NCBI GenBank assembly: GCA_028284345.1
Contig: JANQRY010000008.1
Location: forward strand, 744,001-808,000
Length of the DNA stretch: 64,000 nt
Origin: Hyphococcus sp.
Lineage (GTDB): Bacteria > Pseudomonadota > Alphaproteobacteria > Caulobacterales > Parvularculaceae
Direction: 5' to 3'
Positions 35,968 to 43,678 of the stretch are shown piece after piece. Position 1 is the stretch's first letter; every line of letters begins with the position of its first letter. Made by a program: the position numbers and the translations under genes. A model generated the notes under the pieces. It worked only from the letters and a program-made list of their open reading frames with translations. It had not been told where the DNA came from and searched no databases.

Positions 35968-35995
35968 GCGCCGGCGTTTTTTCAAATGCCGGCGC
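35968..35995. other. Hairpin between the two small membrane protein genes
   Basis: The perfect 8-base arms GCGCCGGC (35968-35975) and GCCGGCGC (35988-35995) flank a T-rich 12-base loop. Because the T-run sits in the loop and not after the stem, it is a weak terminator at best; it may be an mRNA-processing or stability element. Confidence 0.45.
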
Positions 35996-36050
35996 ATTTG
36001 CGTGTTGGCGATCGCGTCAGGGAGCGCGAAAGAAACAAGGGGTTTGGGGA

Positions 36051-36425
36051 ATGCTTGAAACGATATTCAATGACGTCCTGCTGACATTGCGGTCGACATT
36101 TCTTGGCGGCGACTGGATCGCTATCGCGATTGCCTTCGGGTCGGTCGGGGTCGCCGCCTTGACGATGCGCCGCGGCACGCAGATCGCGTCCATGACCGTC
36201 CTGGCGCTGGCGCTGTTCGCCCTCGGCGGATATCTCCGCGGCGTGTTTCTGGCGCCGGCGGCGGAAGGCTCTGCGGTGACGGGCGGGCGCCTCGCCGGCC
36301 AGCTTCAGTCGAGCTGGGGCGTCTTCATGAACATGACGGCGGCAACGCTGCTTTCCTATTTTCTCGCTTTCATGGTGCTGATTTTCGTCATCTTCGGCGC
36401 CAAGACCGTCTTTTCGCGGCGATAG
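36051..36425 (+). CDS. Small three-helix membrane protein B in the cox locus
   Basis: A 124-residue paralogue of the preceding small membrane protein. Helices are DWIAIAIAFGSVGVAALTM, ASMTVLALALFALGGYLRG and LLSYFLAFMVLIFVIFGAKTVF. It has a polar loop between helices 2 and 3 (APAAEGSAVTGGRLAGQLQS), the same layout as its neighbour (TSDAPTSPGAYLSQLDAG). A good AAACAAGGGGTTTGGGG region lies upstream. Function unknown; the location suggests a link to oxidase assembly or a coupled membrane process. Confidence 0.75.
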   Translation: MLETIFNDVLLTLRSTFLGGDWIAIAIAFGSVGVAALTMRRGTQIASMTVLALALFALGGYLRGVFLAPAAEGSAVTGGRLAGQLQSSWGVFMNMTAATLLSYFLAFMVLIFVIFGAKTVFSRR

Positions 36426-36433
36426 CGCCCGCG

Positions 36434-36454
36434 GGGGCCTAAAGGCCCTTCTTA
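36434..36454 (+). terminator. Candidate weak terminator
   Basis: A short stem GGGCC (36435-36439) and GGCCC (36444-36448) with a TAAA loop is followed by TTCTTATT. It lies between the second small membrane protein gene and ctaB. It is short, so termination would be partial. Confidence 0.5.
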
Positions 36455-36529
36455 TTGCGACGGCGGGCCGCGCCGCTTTTGCGGGCGGTCCTATTCTCAT
36501 TGGCGGCCCCTTGAGGCATAAGCCTGCCC

Positions 36530-37438
36530 ATGAGCGAGGCAAGCGCCCATATGCGTGCGAGCGACATCGCCGGCCCCGGGGATTATTTCGATCTCTTGAA
36601 GCCGCGCGTCATGTCGCTTGTCATCTTCACGGCCTTTGTCGGCATGGTCGCCGCGCCGGGGGCGATGCATCCTGCCCTTGCGGCGATTTCGTTGCTCGCC
36701 ATTGCGCTTGGCGCCGGCGCCTCCGGCGCCCTCAACATGTGGTGGGACGCCGATATCGACGCCGTCATGACACGGACTGCACGGCGCCCCGTGCCGGCGG
36801 GTCGGGTGCCGCGCGCCGAAGCCGCGGCCTTCGGCTGGTTCCTGTCGGCCCTCGCCGTCGCGCTGCTGGCGCTCGCGTCCAACTACGTCGCCGCGGGGCT
36901 GCTCGCCTTCACGATCTTTTTCTATGTGGTCGTCTATTCCATGTGGCTCAAACGAGCGACGCCGCAGAACATTGTCATCGGCGGCGCCGCCGGGGCGCTG
37001 CCGCCGGTGGTCGGCTGGGCCGCCGTTTCCGGCGCGACGCCCCTCGACGCCTGGGTGTTGTTCGCCATTATCTTCCTGTGGACGCCGCCGCATTTCTGGG
37101 CATTGGCGCTGTTCAAACAGGGCGATTACGAACGCGCCGGCGTGCCGATGATGCCCGTTGTCAAAGGCGCGGCGTCGACGCGTCGCCAGATTTTCGCTTA
37201 TTCAATCATCCTCGCCATTGCGGGCGTTTCGCCGTCCGTGATCGGAACAACCGGCGTTCTCTATTTCGCGGCGGCCGCCGCCCTCGGCGCCTATTTTATT
37301 TACGCCGCATGGAAACTGTTGCGGGCTGCGGAGGACGATCAGCGCCCGGCGGTGCATCTGTTTAAATTCTCCATTCTCTATCTTTTCGCGCTCTTTGCGG
37401 CGATCCCCATTGAGCGCTGGGCGGGTCTCCATGGCTGA
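36530..37438 (+). CDS. ctaB: Protoheme IX farnesyltransferase (heme O synthase)
   Basis: A 302-residue UbiA-family prenyltransferase. [15 protein letters not shown] opens the protein. The first aspartate-rich motif is [21 protein letters not shown], diagnostic for heme O synthase, and RRQIFAYSI with [10 protein letters not shown] follow. It adds the farnesyl group to heme b for oxidase heme. Its stop overlaps the start of the small coxF-like gene (ATGGCTGA). Confidence 0.96.
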   Translation: MSEASAHMRASDIAGPGDYFDLLKPRVMSLVIFTAFVGMVAAPGAMHPALAAISLLAIALGAGASGALNMWWDADIDAVMTRTARRPVPAGRVPRAEAAAFGWFLSALAVALLALASNYVAAGLLAFTIFFYVVVYSMWLKRATPQNIVIGGAAGALPPVVGWAAVSGATPLDAWVLFAIIFLWTPPHFWALALFKQGDYERAGVPMMPVVKGAASTRRQIFAYSIILAIAGVSPSVIGTTGVLYFAAAAALGAYFIYAAWKLLRAAEDDQRPAVHLFKFSILYLFALFAAIPIERWAGLHG

Positions 37439-37583
37439 CAAGCGCCCTGAAAAAACTGACGCAACGAAGCAGCGCGACCGACGCAATATGGCGATTGCCC
37501 TGGGCCTTGGCGCCTTCATCGTGCTCGTGTTCGCGGTCACTATTTTGAGAATCGGCGGTTCCGTCGCGGAGCGTTCTTTCTGA
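37431..37583 (+). CDS. CoxF-like small assembly protein
   Basis: A 50-residue protein with one transmembrane helix ([20 protein letters not shown]) and a basic N-terminus ([15 protein letters not shown]). Proteins of this size and topology lie between ctaB and ctaG in many alphaproteobacteria and are called CoxF. ATG 37431 overlaps the ctaB stop by eight bases; the longer in-frame start at 37395 would lie deep inside ctaB. Role in oxidase assembly is by association. Confidence 0.8.
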   Translation: MADKRPEKTDATKQRDRRNMAIALGLGAFIVLVFAVTILRIGGSVAERSF

Positions 37584-37585
37584 TC

Positions 37586-38155
37586 ATGACCGACGCAACG
37601 CAAAAAAATAAAAAAACAGCGATGATTGTCGCCGGCGTCGTGCTTGGCATGGTCGCGCTGTCCTTTGCGTCGGTCCCGGCCTATCGGGCCTTCTGTCAGG
37701 TGACCGGCTGGGGCGGCTTTACCCAGCGCGCCGACGCCCCCGCCGACCGGACGCTGGCGCGGGAGATCACCGTTCGTTTCGACGCCACGGTGGCGCAAGG
37801 GCTCGCCTGGCGGTTCAAGCCTGAGCAACTGGACCAGACGCTTCGTATCGGCGAAACGGGCCTTGCGTTTTACGAGGCTGCGAACCTGTCGAAGCGCCCG
37901 GTGACGGGCCGGGCGACCTTTAACGTTTCCCCCGCCAAGGCCGGGATCTATTTCCAGAAGATCGAGTGCTTCTGCTTTACCGAGCAGACCCTCAGTCCCG
38001 GTGAGATCGTGTCAATGCCGGTGACCTATTTCGTCGATCCGGCCCTCGCCGACGATCCGAACATGGCCGAGGTTGAGACGATCACCCTGTCCTACACGTT
38101 TTTCGCCTGGGACGACGAGCCGGCCGCCGCGGGCGGCGTCGGCGGCGCGCCCTGA
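37586..38155 (+). CDS. ctaG: Cytochrome c oxidase assembly protein CtaG (Cox11 type)
   Basis: A 189-residue copper chaperone with an N-terminal membrane anchor (MIVAGVVLGMVALSFASVP) and a periplasmic Cox11 domain. The copper motif is ECFCFTEQ (Cys128 and Cys130), and Cys37 is the third conserved cysteine. It delivers copper to the CuB site of subunit I. It starts two bases after the coxF-like gene. Confidence 0.95.
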   Translation: MTDATQKNKKTAMIVAGVVLGMVALSFASVPAYRAFCQVTGWGGFTQRADAPADRTLAREITVRFDATVAQGLAWRFKPEQLDQTLRIGETGLAFYEAANLSKRPVTGRATFNVSPAKAGIYFQKIECFCFTEQTLSPGEIVSMPVTYFVDPALADDPNMAEVETITLSYTFFAWDDEPAAAGGVGGAP

Positions 38156-38272
38156 CGCCCCGTCCTGCGGCCCTATGGCGCGGGACGAGAGCGCTTCGAG
38201 GCTTGGATTTTTCCCGGCGGGCGCAGTATAGACGGCTGAAAATCAACAGCTCCACCGGAGAGGGGTGCGTTC

Positions 38273-39238
38273 ATGGCCGGCGCAGACGTCAAACACGAAT
38301 ATCACTTGGTCAATCCATCGCCCTGGCCGCTCATCGGCTCCATTGCGGCGACGATCATGATGATCGGCGCGGTCATCTGGATGAAATCGGGGGCCAATGA
38401 ATCGGGACTGGTGTTCGGCTCGACCGCGGCGCCGATCCTGACGCTGCGCGGGCCGACGCTCTTCCTTATCGGTTTCGCCGGCATTCTCGTGACGTTCATC
38501 GGCTGGTGGCGCGACGTCATCAAGGAAAGCCTCACCGGCGAGAACACGTCGACCGTCGTCCGGTTGGGTCTGCGCTACGGCATGGTGCTGTTCATCGCTT
38601 CGGAAGTGATGTTCTTCGCCGCCTGGTTCTGGGCGTTTTTCGGCGCCGCGCTGTTTCCGGGCGCCGGCGATCCGGTCCTCCTCAATGACGGAACGCAATT
38701 GCTGAACGCCGCGGGCGAACCCGCCTTCGCCGGCAATGACGGCCGCGTCCATGCGACCGGCGCCGTCTGGCCGCCGGTGGGCGTAGAGCCTCTCAACCCG
38801 TGGACCCTGCCGCTGATCAACACGCTGGTGCTGCTCCTGTCGGGCACGACGGTCACATGGGCCCACCACGCTATCGTTCACAACGACCAGAAGGGCCTCA
38901 TTCAGGGGCTGATCCTGACCATCGTTCTCGGCGTCTTTTTCACCGGACTGCAAGCGGTCGAGTATTACGAAGCGCTGCACTACGACATGTTCAAGTTTGG
39001 CGGGGGCGGCATTTACGGCGCGTCGTTCTTCATGGCGACGGGCTTTCACGGACTGCATGTGGTCATCGGCACGATCTTCCTGATCGTTTGCCTGTTCCGG
39101 GCGCTGGCCGGTCACTTCACGCCAGAGCGCCATTTCGGCTTCGAGGCGGCGGCCTGGTACTGGCACTTTGTCGACGTCGTCTGGCTGTTCCTGTTCGCCT
39201 TTATCTACGTGCTCGGCAATCAGGGGCTCTTGTCCTAG
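38273..39238 (+). CDS. coxC: Cytochrome c oxidase subunit III
   Basis: A 321-residue seven-helix Cox[56 protein letters not shown] and the C-terminal [18 protein letters not shown] are all signatures. About 30 residues between AALFPG and [10 protein letters not shown] (residues about 131-163) look longer than in Paracoccus-type CoxC. A GAGAGGGG ribosome binding site precedes the ATG. Subunit III binds lipid and sustains proton uptake. Confidence 0.96.
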   Translation: MAGADVKHEYHLVNPSPWPLIGSIAATIMMIGAVIWMKSGANESGLVFGSTAAPILTLRGPTLFLIGFAGILVTFIGWWRDVIKESLTGENTSTVVRLGLRYGMVLFIASEVMFFAAWFWAFFGAALFPGAGDPVLLNDGTQLLNAAGEPAFAGNDGRVHATGAVWPPVGVEPLNPWTLPLINTLVLLLSGTTVTWAHHAIVHNDQKGLIQGLILTIVLGVFFTGLQAVEYYEALHYDMFKFGGGGIYGASFFMATGFHGLHVVIGTIFLIVCLFRALAGHFTPERHFGFEAAAWYWHFVDVVWLFLFAFIYVLGNQGLLS

Positions 39239-39264
39239 GACCGAACGCCTAAGGAGGGCCGCCC

Positions 39265-39831
39265 ATGCGCTCTCTGCTCGCGAAAACCATCATCGCTTCC
39301 GGCGCTGCGCTGGCGCTCGCCGGTTGTCTTGTTTCCGAAGAGCCGGTGCTTGACGCGCGCACGGGCAAGGCGACGCCCTTCGACGCCGGCGCCTATGTGA
39401 TGTGTCCCTTAAGCGACGAGGCCGACGACAGCGACTGCGAGCGTTTTTCCGTCACGGTCGATGACAGCGGTCTTTATCGTTTTCAGAATGGCGATGACGT
39501 TGAAGACGCGGCGCATATGCGGTTTCGGCGTATCGCGCGACGGGGCTACGCCGTGCAGTCTGAGGAAGACGACGGCTATATGTATTATTACGGTCGCGAC
39601 GAAAAAGACCGTTTCACCCTCGCCATGATGATGTGCCCGTCTTTGTCACAGCGGACCCGCGACCGGCTGATGGCGCGCGGCGATCTCGTTGCCGCGGAAG
39701 ACGATTACCAGACCTGTGAAGTGAAGACGCTGGCGGGCCTTAAAGGGGCGGCGCGCGACTATCATCATGGCCGCGCGCCGGGCGATGACGAGGATATCGT
39801 TCTCGCCTTTACGCCGGCGCCGGACCCATGA
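39265..39831 (+). CDS. Lipoprotein, unknown, in the cox assembly locus
   Basis: A 188-residue protein with a lipoprotein signal; the lipobox is LAGC (Cys20 region). The mature part is acidic with several cysteines (MCPLSDEADDSDCERF, MMMCPS, YQTCEV). AAGGAGGG precedes the ATG. Its stop overlaps the DUF983 start (ATGA). No family recognised; presumably outer- or inner-membrane-anchored on the periplasmic side. The cysteines might bind metal, but nothing proves it. Confidence 0.7.
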   Translation: MRSLLAKTIIASGAALALAGCLVSEEPVLDARTGKATPFDAGAYVMCPLSDEADDSDCERFSVTVDDSGLYRFQNGDDVEDAAHMRFRRIARRGYAVQSEEDDGYMYYYGRDEKDRFTLAMMMCPSLSQRTRDRLMARGDLVAAEDDYQTCEVKTLAGLKGAARDYHHGRAPGDDEDIVLAFTPAPDP

Positions 39832-40196
39832 CCGCGTATCCGCCGGTTTCCCCTTACGCCGCCGGCCTTGGCGGCAAATGCCCCCGTTGCGGCGAGGGCG
39901 CCCTGTTTGACGGGTTTCTCGGCCTGCGCAAAACCTGCGAGCGTTGCGGACTTGATTATTCAAAAGCCGACGCTGGCGACGGCCCCGCCGTCTTCGTGAT
40001 TTTCATTGTCGGGTTCGTCGCTGTCGCCGCGGCGTTTATGGCGCGGTTCGCGTGGCACGCGCCCTTGTGGCTTGCCTTTGCCATCAGCGCCGGGCTGGCG
40101 ATTGGATTGACGCTCCTCCTCTTGCGTCCGTTAAAGGCGACACTGATCGCCCTGCAATATGCGAACAAGGCGGCGGAAGGCCGGCTCGAAGAGTGA
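39828..40196 (+). CDS. DUF983 zinc-ribbon membrane protein
   Basis: A 122-residue protein with an N-terminal zinc-ribbon (KCPRCGEGALFDGFL and KTCERCGLDYSKAD) and two transmembrane helices. This is the DUF983 family, regularly found next to surf1 and coxC in alphaproteobacteria. It overlaps the lipoprotein gene by four bases at the start and the surf1 gene by four bases at the end. Its role in oxidase assembly is inferred from context. Confidence 0.92.
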   Translation: MTAYPPVSPYAAGLGGKCPRCGEGALFDGFLGLRKTCERCGLDYSKADAGDGPAVFVIFIVGFVAVAAAFMARFAWHAPLWLAFAISAGLAIGLTLLLLRPLKATLIALQYANKAAEGRLEE

Positions 40197-40906
40197 TCGC
40201 GGGGCGAGAGTTTCAGTTTCGTCCTGTGCTGTCGGTTTGCACGGCTGTCGCGCTCGCTATTCTTCTGTCGCTCGGCAACTGGCAGCTTCAGCGCCTCGAA
40301 TGGAAGCGGGATCTGATCGACCGCGTTGATCAGGCGATGACGAAGCCGCCGGTCGCCCTGTCGTCGCGCGCCTTTGGACCGGGCGACGAATACCGGCCGG
40401 TCTATGCGGTCGGCGCCTTTGCCGAAGATCAGACCGTCCCCCTGTTCGGGACCCTTGACGGGACGCCGGGCGCCTATCTGTTTGATCCGCTGCGCTCGGC
40501 ATCCGGCGCGCTGGTCTATGTCAATCGCGGCTTTGTTCCGCAAGCGGCGTTGCAGGATCCGGCGATCGCGCCGCCGCAAGCGGGAACCCGCGTTGAAGGA
40601 CTATTGCGCGTCCGCGAGACCCCGTCGCCGCCGGCAAGCTGGTTTCGAAAACCCGGCCCGGACGCCGGCGGATACTGGTTCGTGCGCGATCCCGTCGCCA
40701 TGGCCGCCGCCGCGGGGCTCGATGAAACGACAGTCGCGCCATTCTATATTGATCAGTATGCAGTCGACACTGTTGAATGGCCGAAAGGCGGCACGACTCG
40801 GCTTAGTTTCCGCAACAGGCATCTCGAATACGCGCTCACATGGTTCGGTCTCGCCGCTACGTTGTTTGCGGTCTGGGTCGCCGCATCCTTGCGGCCAAGC
40901 GAATAA
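40193..40906 (+). CDS. surf1: SURF1-family oxidase assembly protein
   Basis: A 237-residue SURF1 protein with helices at both ends. LSLGNWQLQRLEWKRDLI and YVNRGFVP are the characteristic motifs, and RNRHLEYALTWFGLAATL forms the last helix. SURF1 supports heme a insertion into subunit I. The start is a GTG at 40193 overlapping the DUF983 stop (GTGA). It ends the oxidase locus and converges on the M23 peptidase gene. Confidence 0.93.
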   Translation: MIAGREFQFRPVLSVCTAVALAILLSLGNWQLQRLEWKRDLIDRVDQAMTKPPVALSSRAFGPGDEYRPVYAVGAFAEDQTVPLFGTLDGTPGAYLFDPLRSASGALVYVNRGFVPQAALQDPAIAPPQAGTRVEGLLRVRETPSPPASWFRKPGPDAGGYWFVRDPVAMAAAAGLDETTVAPFYIDQYAVDTVEWPKGGTTRLSFRNRHLEYALTWFGLAATLFAVWVAASLRPSE

Positions 40907-40937
40907 ACGTCAGTCCGCTGCTGCAATAGAGGGACCG

Positions 40938-41840
40938 TTATTCGTCGCGCAGCTTTCTATCATAGGCTGCGACCAACGTCAGATACGGATTGACTTTTGT
41001 GAATAACGGCTCGTCGTCACCGTCGGTCACATAGTTTTCGTACATTTCAAAATGCAGATGAATAGTCGTCGGCACGGATGTCCCGTCCGATTTATAGAAG
41101 TCGTTTGAGATGACGCCGATGGGATCGCCCTTGCTGACATAATCGCCGAGGCTGACATTGAGCGCGCCCATATTGAGGTGGAGATAATTATAGAGCGTGC
41201 CGTCATTCGTCTGCAGGGTGACCCAGTGGCGGCGAACATCGACGACCCTTGCATCCTCCGCTGCGACGGCGAGATGGGCGTTTTTCGTGCAGTCCGCGGG
41301 ACGAATGTCGAGCCCTTCATGGCCGCCGCCAGGACACAAATCCTGATCGCGGGAGCGTTTTTCGCAAAACGTGTCCTGCCAGGGATATTCGTAATTCTGC
41401 GCCTCGCACTGTCCGCCCTCCATGCCGTTGAGCGCGCCGTAATAGCCGCCATAGCGGTAAACCTGGGAGTTGAGATAGGCGCGACCGGCGGTGGGGAAGA
41501 GAATGTCTCGGTAAACCGTGTCGTCGGCGAAGCCGGGGCCGCTTTCGGGCAAAAGATCGCCGACCGGCAAATACGAAAACACGGCGCCGGTTTCGTCCGT
41601 GACGTCCGCCGGCGCATCGTCTGGCGCTTCATCGGGCGTCTCTGGCTCATCATCGTCCGGATCGTCCGCGGGCGCATCCTCTCCCGGCTCTTCATCCGTC
41701 ACCGCGTCGCTCGCGTCGCCGCCAGCGTCCCGAATATTCAGGTCCCAGTAGAAAAGCCCCCAGAACGCTGCCAGAATGATCAGGGCGAGAAGCATCTTCC
41801 CGGCGACATTGCCGCGTTGCGCGCGCCGATGGTCGGTCAT
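40938..41840 (-). CDS. Membrane-anchored M23 peptidase (LytM type)
   Basis: A 300-residue protein. A transmembrane anchor lies at about residues 16-32 and a very acidic linker (residues 40-82, Asp/Glu/Pro-rich) precedes the M23 domain. Zinc ligands are His174 and Asp178 (GHEGLDI) and the HLHF pair at 261-263, so it looks catalytically active. It should cut peptidoglycan crosslinks or activate another enzyme. It is the last gene of a four-gene operon, and its ATG overlaps the stop of the gene before it. Confidence 0.88.
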   Translation of the reverse strand: MTDHRRAQRGNVAGKMLLALIILAAFWGLFYWDLNIRDAGGDASDAVTDEEPGEDAPADDPDDDEPETPDEAPDDAPADVTDETGAVFSYLPVGDLLPESGPGFADDTVYRDILFPTAGRAYLNSQVYRYGGYYGALNGMEGGQCEAQNYEYPWQDTFCEKRSRDQDLCPGGGHEGLDIRPADCTKNAHLAVAAEDARVVDVRRHWVTLQTNDGTLYNYLHLNMGALNVSLGDYVSKGDPIGVISNDFYKSDGTSVPTTIHLHFEMYENYVTDGDDEPLFTKVNPYLTLVAAYDRKLRDE

Positions 41841-42604
41841 TGTCCGGCCTCCCCGCGATCATTCAGCAAGGCGAGAGAGGAGGCGAGCGCTACGATAAAG
41901 TCGTCCTCCGCGCAGCGCGCGTCGTTTTCGGGATCGTCGCAAATGAGGGCCAGAACATAGCCCACATTGAACCGCGAGAATGACAAATCCGTGGACGACT
42001 CGCTGCGGGTGATGACATAGGCCGCATCGACGCCGGGCAGCGGCGGCCGCGCCGCGCGCATTTTTTGCAGCGCCTCCCGTCGCGCCGGCGGTCGCTCAAG
42101 AACCAGCCGCTTGCGCGATCCGGACATGCGCATGTCGACGCCGTCTGCGACTTCGGCGATCGCCGTGTAGGCGTCGGCCTGTCCGAATATCTGCACCGTA
42201 TCGCGAACCCGTTCCTGATCGGGAATAAGCACCGGGATAGCGACGGCGGCGACTTCCGCCGCGCGCGCCTGTTTCAGATTTTCCGCCGTCGCGGCCCGCA
42301 CGCCCGCCGTGCGTTCAAAGACGACGGCGCGCGTCGCCGTGACGTTTGAAAGATTTGCAAGTCGGCGGCGTTCGGTCGCCGCGACGAGCGCGCGCGCGGC
42401 GTTCCAGTCGACATCGGGAGTTTCGGTCCGCGCTGGCGGTCGGCCGACAGGCGGCGGCGCCAGGCGGGGCCGGGTCTGTTTTCTTTCTTCAATGAAGCGT
42501 TGCGCGCGCTCAAGCGGCGGTTCGATTTCGCTGCGTTGGGCGAAAAGCGTTGAGGACGATACGGCGATCGCGAAGGCGGTTAGAGCAATTGTCGCGTGCT
42601 TCAT
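41837..42604 (-). CDS. Periplasmic hypothetical protein in the envelope operon
   Basis: A 255-residue protein with a signal peptide (ALTAFAIAVSSSTLFAQ). The N-terminal half is Arg/Pro-rich then helical (RALVAATERRRLANLSN). The C-terminal half has VIPVLIPDQ-like and DTVQIFGQADAYTAIAEVADGV segments. Two late cysteines (ICDDPENDARCAEDD) may form a disulfide. No family recognised. It lies two bases after the OmpA-like gene and overlaps the M23 gene by four bases, so it should work with them. Confidence 0.75.
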   Translation of the reverse strand: MKHATIALTAFAIAVSSSTLFAQRSEIEPPLERAQRFIEERKQTRPRLAPPPVGRPPARTETPDVDWNAARALVAATERRRLANLSNVTATRAVVFERTAGVRAATAENLKQARAAEVAAVAIPVLIPDQERVRDTVQIFGQADAYTAIAEVADGVDMRMSGSRKRLVLERPPARREALQKMRAARPPLPGVDAAYVITRSESSTDLSFSRFNVGYVLALICDDPENDARCAEDDFIVALASSLALLNDRGEAGQ

Positions 42605-42606
42605 GA

Positions 42607-43674
42607 TCAGCGCTCCGTCAGTTTGAATTCGATGCGCCGGTTCTGCGCCAGCGCTGACGCCGAATAGCCGGCGACCACCGGGAAATCGGCGCCCAGCCCG
42701 CTCGCCACGAGCCTGTTCGACGGGACGCCCCGGCTTTCAAGATAGCGCGTCACCGACAGGGCCCGGGCCGCGGAGAGGCCCTTATTGTCGACAAAGCGCG
42801 CGGCGCAACCCGGCCCCAGCGGCGTTGAGTCCGCATGGCCGTCGACGCGCACGACCCAGTTCTGGATCGCTTGCGTATCATCTTCGTTTTCCCGGCCTGC
42901 GATCTGGGCTGCGATGCGCGTGTCGATGTCGAGGATCACGAGCGCCACCTTGTCGAGGGCGCTCCGGCCCGCGAGGGAAACGGTTGCGTCGCAGGAGCCG
43001 AACAGCGCGTCGCCGCCGATGGAAAAGCGGTCGCCGCGAATGTCTATCCCTTCAAGGTCCTGCAGCGCTTCGCGCATTTCCTCGAAGAAGCGCGAGCGCA
43101 CTTCCTGCAGCTCCTGCACCTTGCGGGCGAGGGCGGCGTTGAGGCGTTGCGATAGGTTTTCGATCTGCGCCTGTTGTTCAAGGTCCTTGGCTTCCGCGGC
43201 GTCGAGGGCTTCCTGCAAGGACGCCAATTGCCGACGCAGGGCCGCGATCTGCGCGTTCAGCGTTGCGATCTCGCTTTTCTGTTCGTCGGTGAGCGCCTTT
43301 TCCGCTTCCAGTTCTTCAGCCGACGCGGCCACCGCGGCCTGGCTTGTTGCGAGGGCGGTGGTCAGGGCGGCGAGCTCGTCGTTTTTCTCGTCGATGGTGG
43401 TTTCAAGGGACAGGATCTGCGCGCTCAGCGTTTCGTTTTCCTGTTGCGTGAGGCCGAGTTGATCGTTCAACGAATTGATCTGTGCGATCAGGCGGGCGAG
43501 TTCGGAATCCTTGTCGGCGAGTTCCTGTTTGACAGTGTTGAGCCGGTCGCCGAGATAAAACTGCGCGACGACGAAAATCGACAGGACGAACATCAACACC
43601 AGGAGCAGCGTCGACAGGCCGTCGACGAAGCCCGGCCAGATATTGGCCTCGCTTCTGGTGCGCCGCCGCGCCAT
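42607..43674 (-). CDS. MotB/OmpA-like peptidoglycan-binding coiled-coil protein
   Basis: A 355-residue protein. A single transmembrane helix begins FVDGLSTLLLVLMFVLSIF, with Asp18 placed like the ion-binding aspartate of MotB/TolR/ExbD. A long coiled coil follows (about 45-225). The C-terminal OmpA-like domain (VRVDGHADSTPLG, NKGLSAARALSVTRYL, GLGADFPV, NRRIEFKL) should bind peptidoglycan. It pairs with the MotA/ExbB-like gene four bases upstream. The coiled coil is much longer than in flagellar MotB. Start ATG 43674. Confidence 0.85.
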   Translation of the reverse strand: MARRRTRSEANIWPGFVDGLSTLLLVLMFVLSIFVVAQFYLGDRLNTVKQELADKDSELARLIAQINSLNDQLGLTQQENETLSAQILSLETTIDEKNDELAALTTALATSQAAVAASAEELEAEKALTDEQKSEIATLNAQIAALRRQLASLQEALDAAEAKDLEQQAQIENLSQRLNAALARKVQELQEVRSRFFEEMREALQDLEGIDIRGDRFSIGGDALFGSCDATVSLAGRSALDKVALVILDIDTRIAAQIAGRENEDDTQAIQNWVVRVDGHADSTPLGPGCAARFVDNKGLSAARALSVTRYLESRGVPSNRLVASGLGADFPVVAGYSASALAQNRRIEFKLTER

Positions 43675-43678
43675 CGAA

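Noticed and set aside
41837-42604. TolA/TolB-like assignment for the periplasmic protein of the envelope operon
   Set aside because: It has a cleavable signal peptide, no long TolA helix and no beta-propeller motif, so a Tol-Pal role is not supported.
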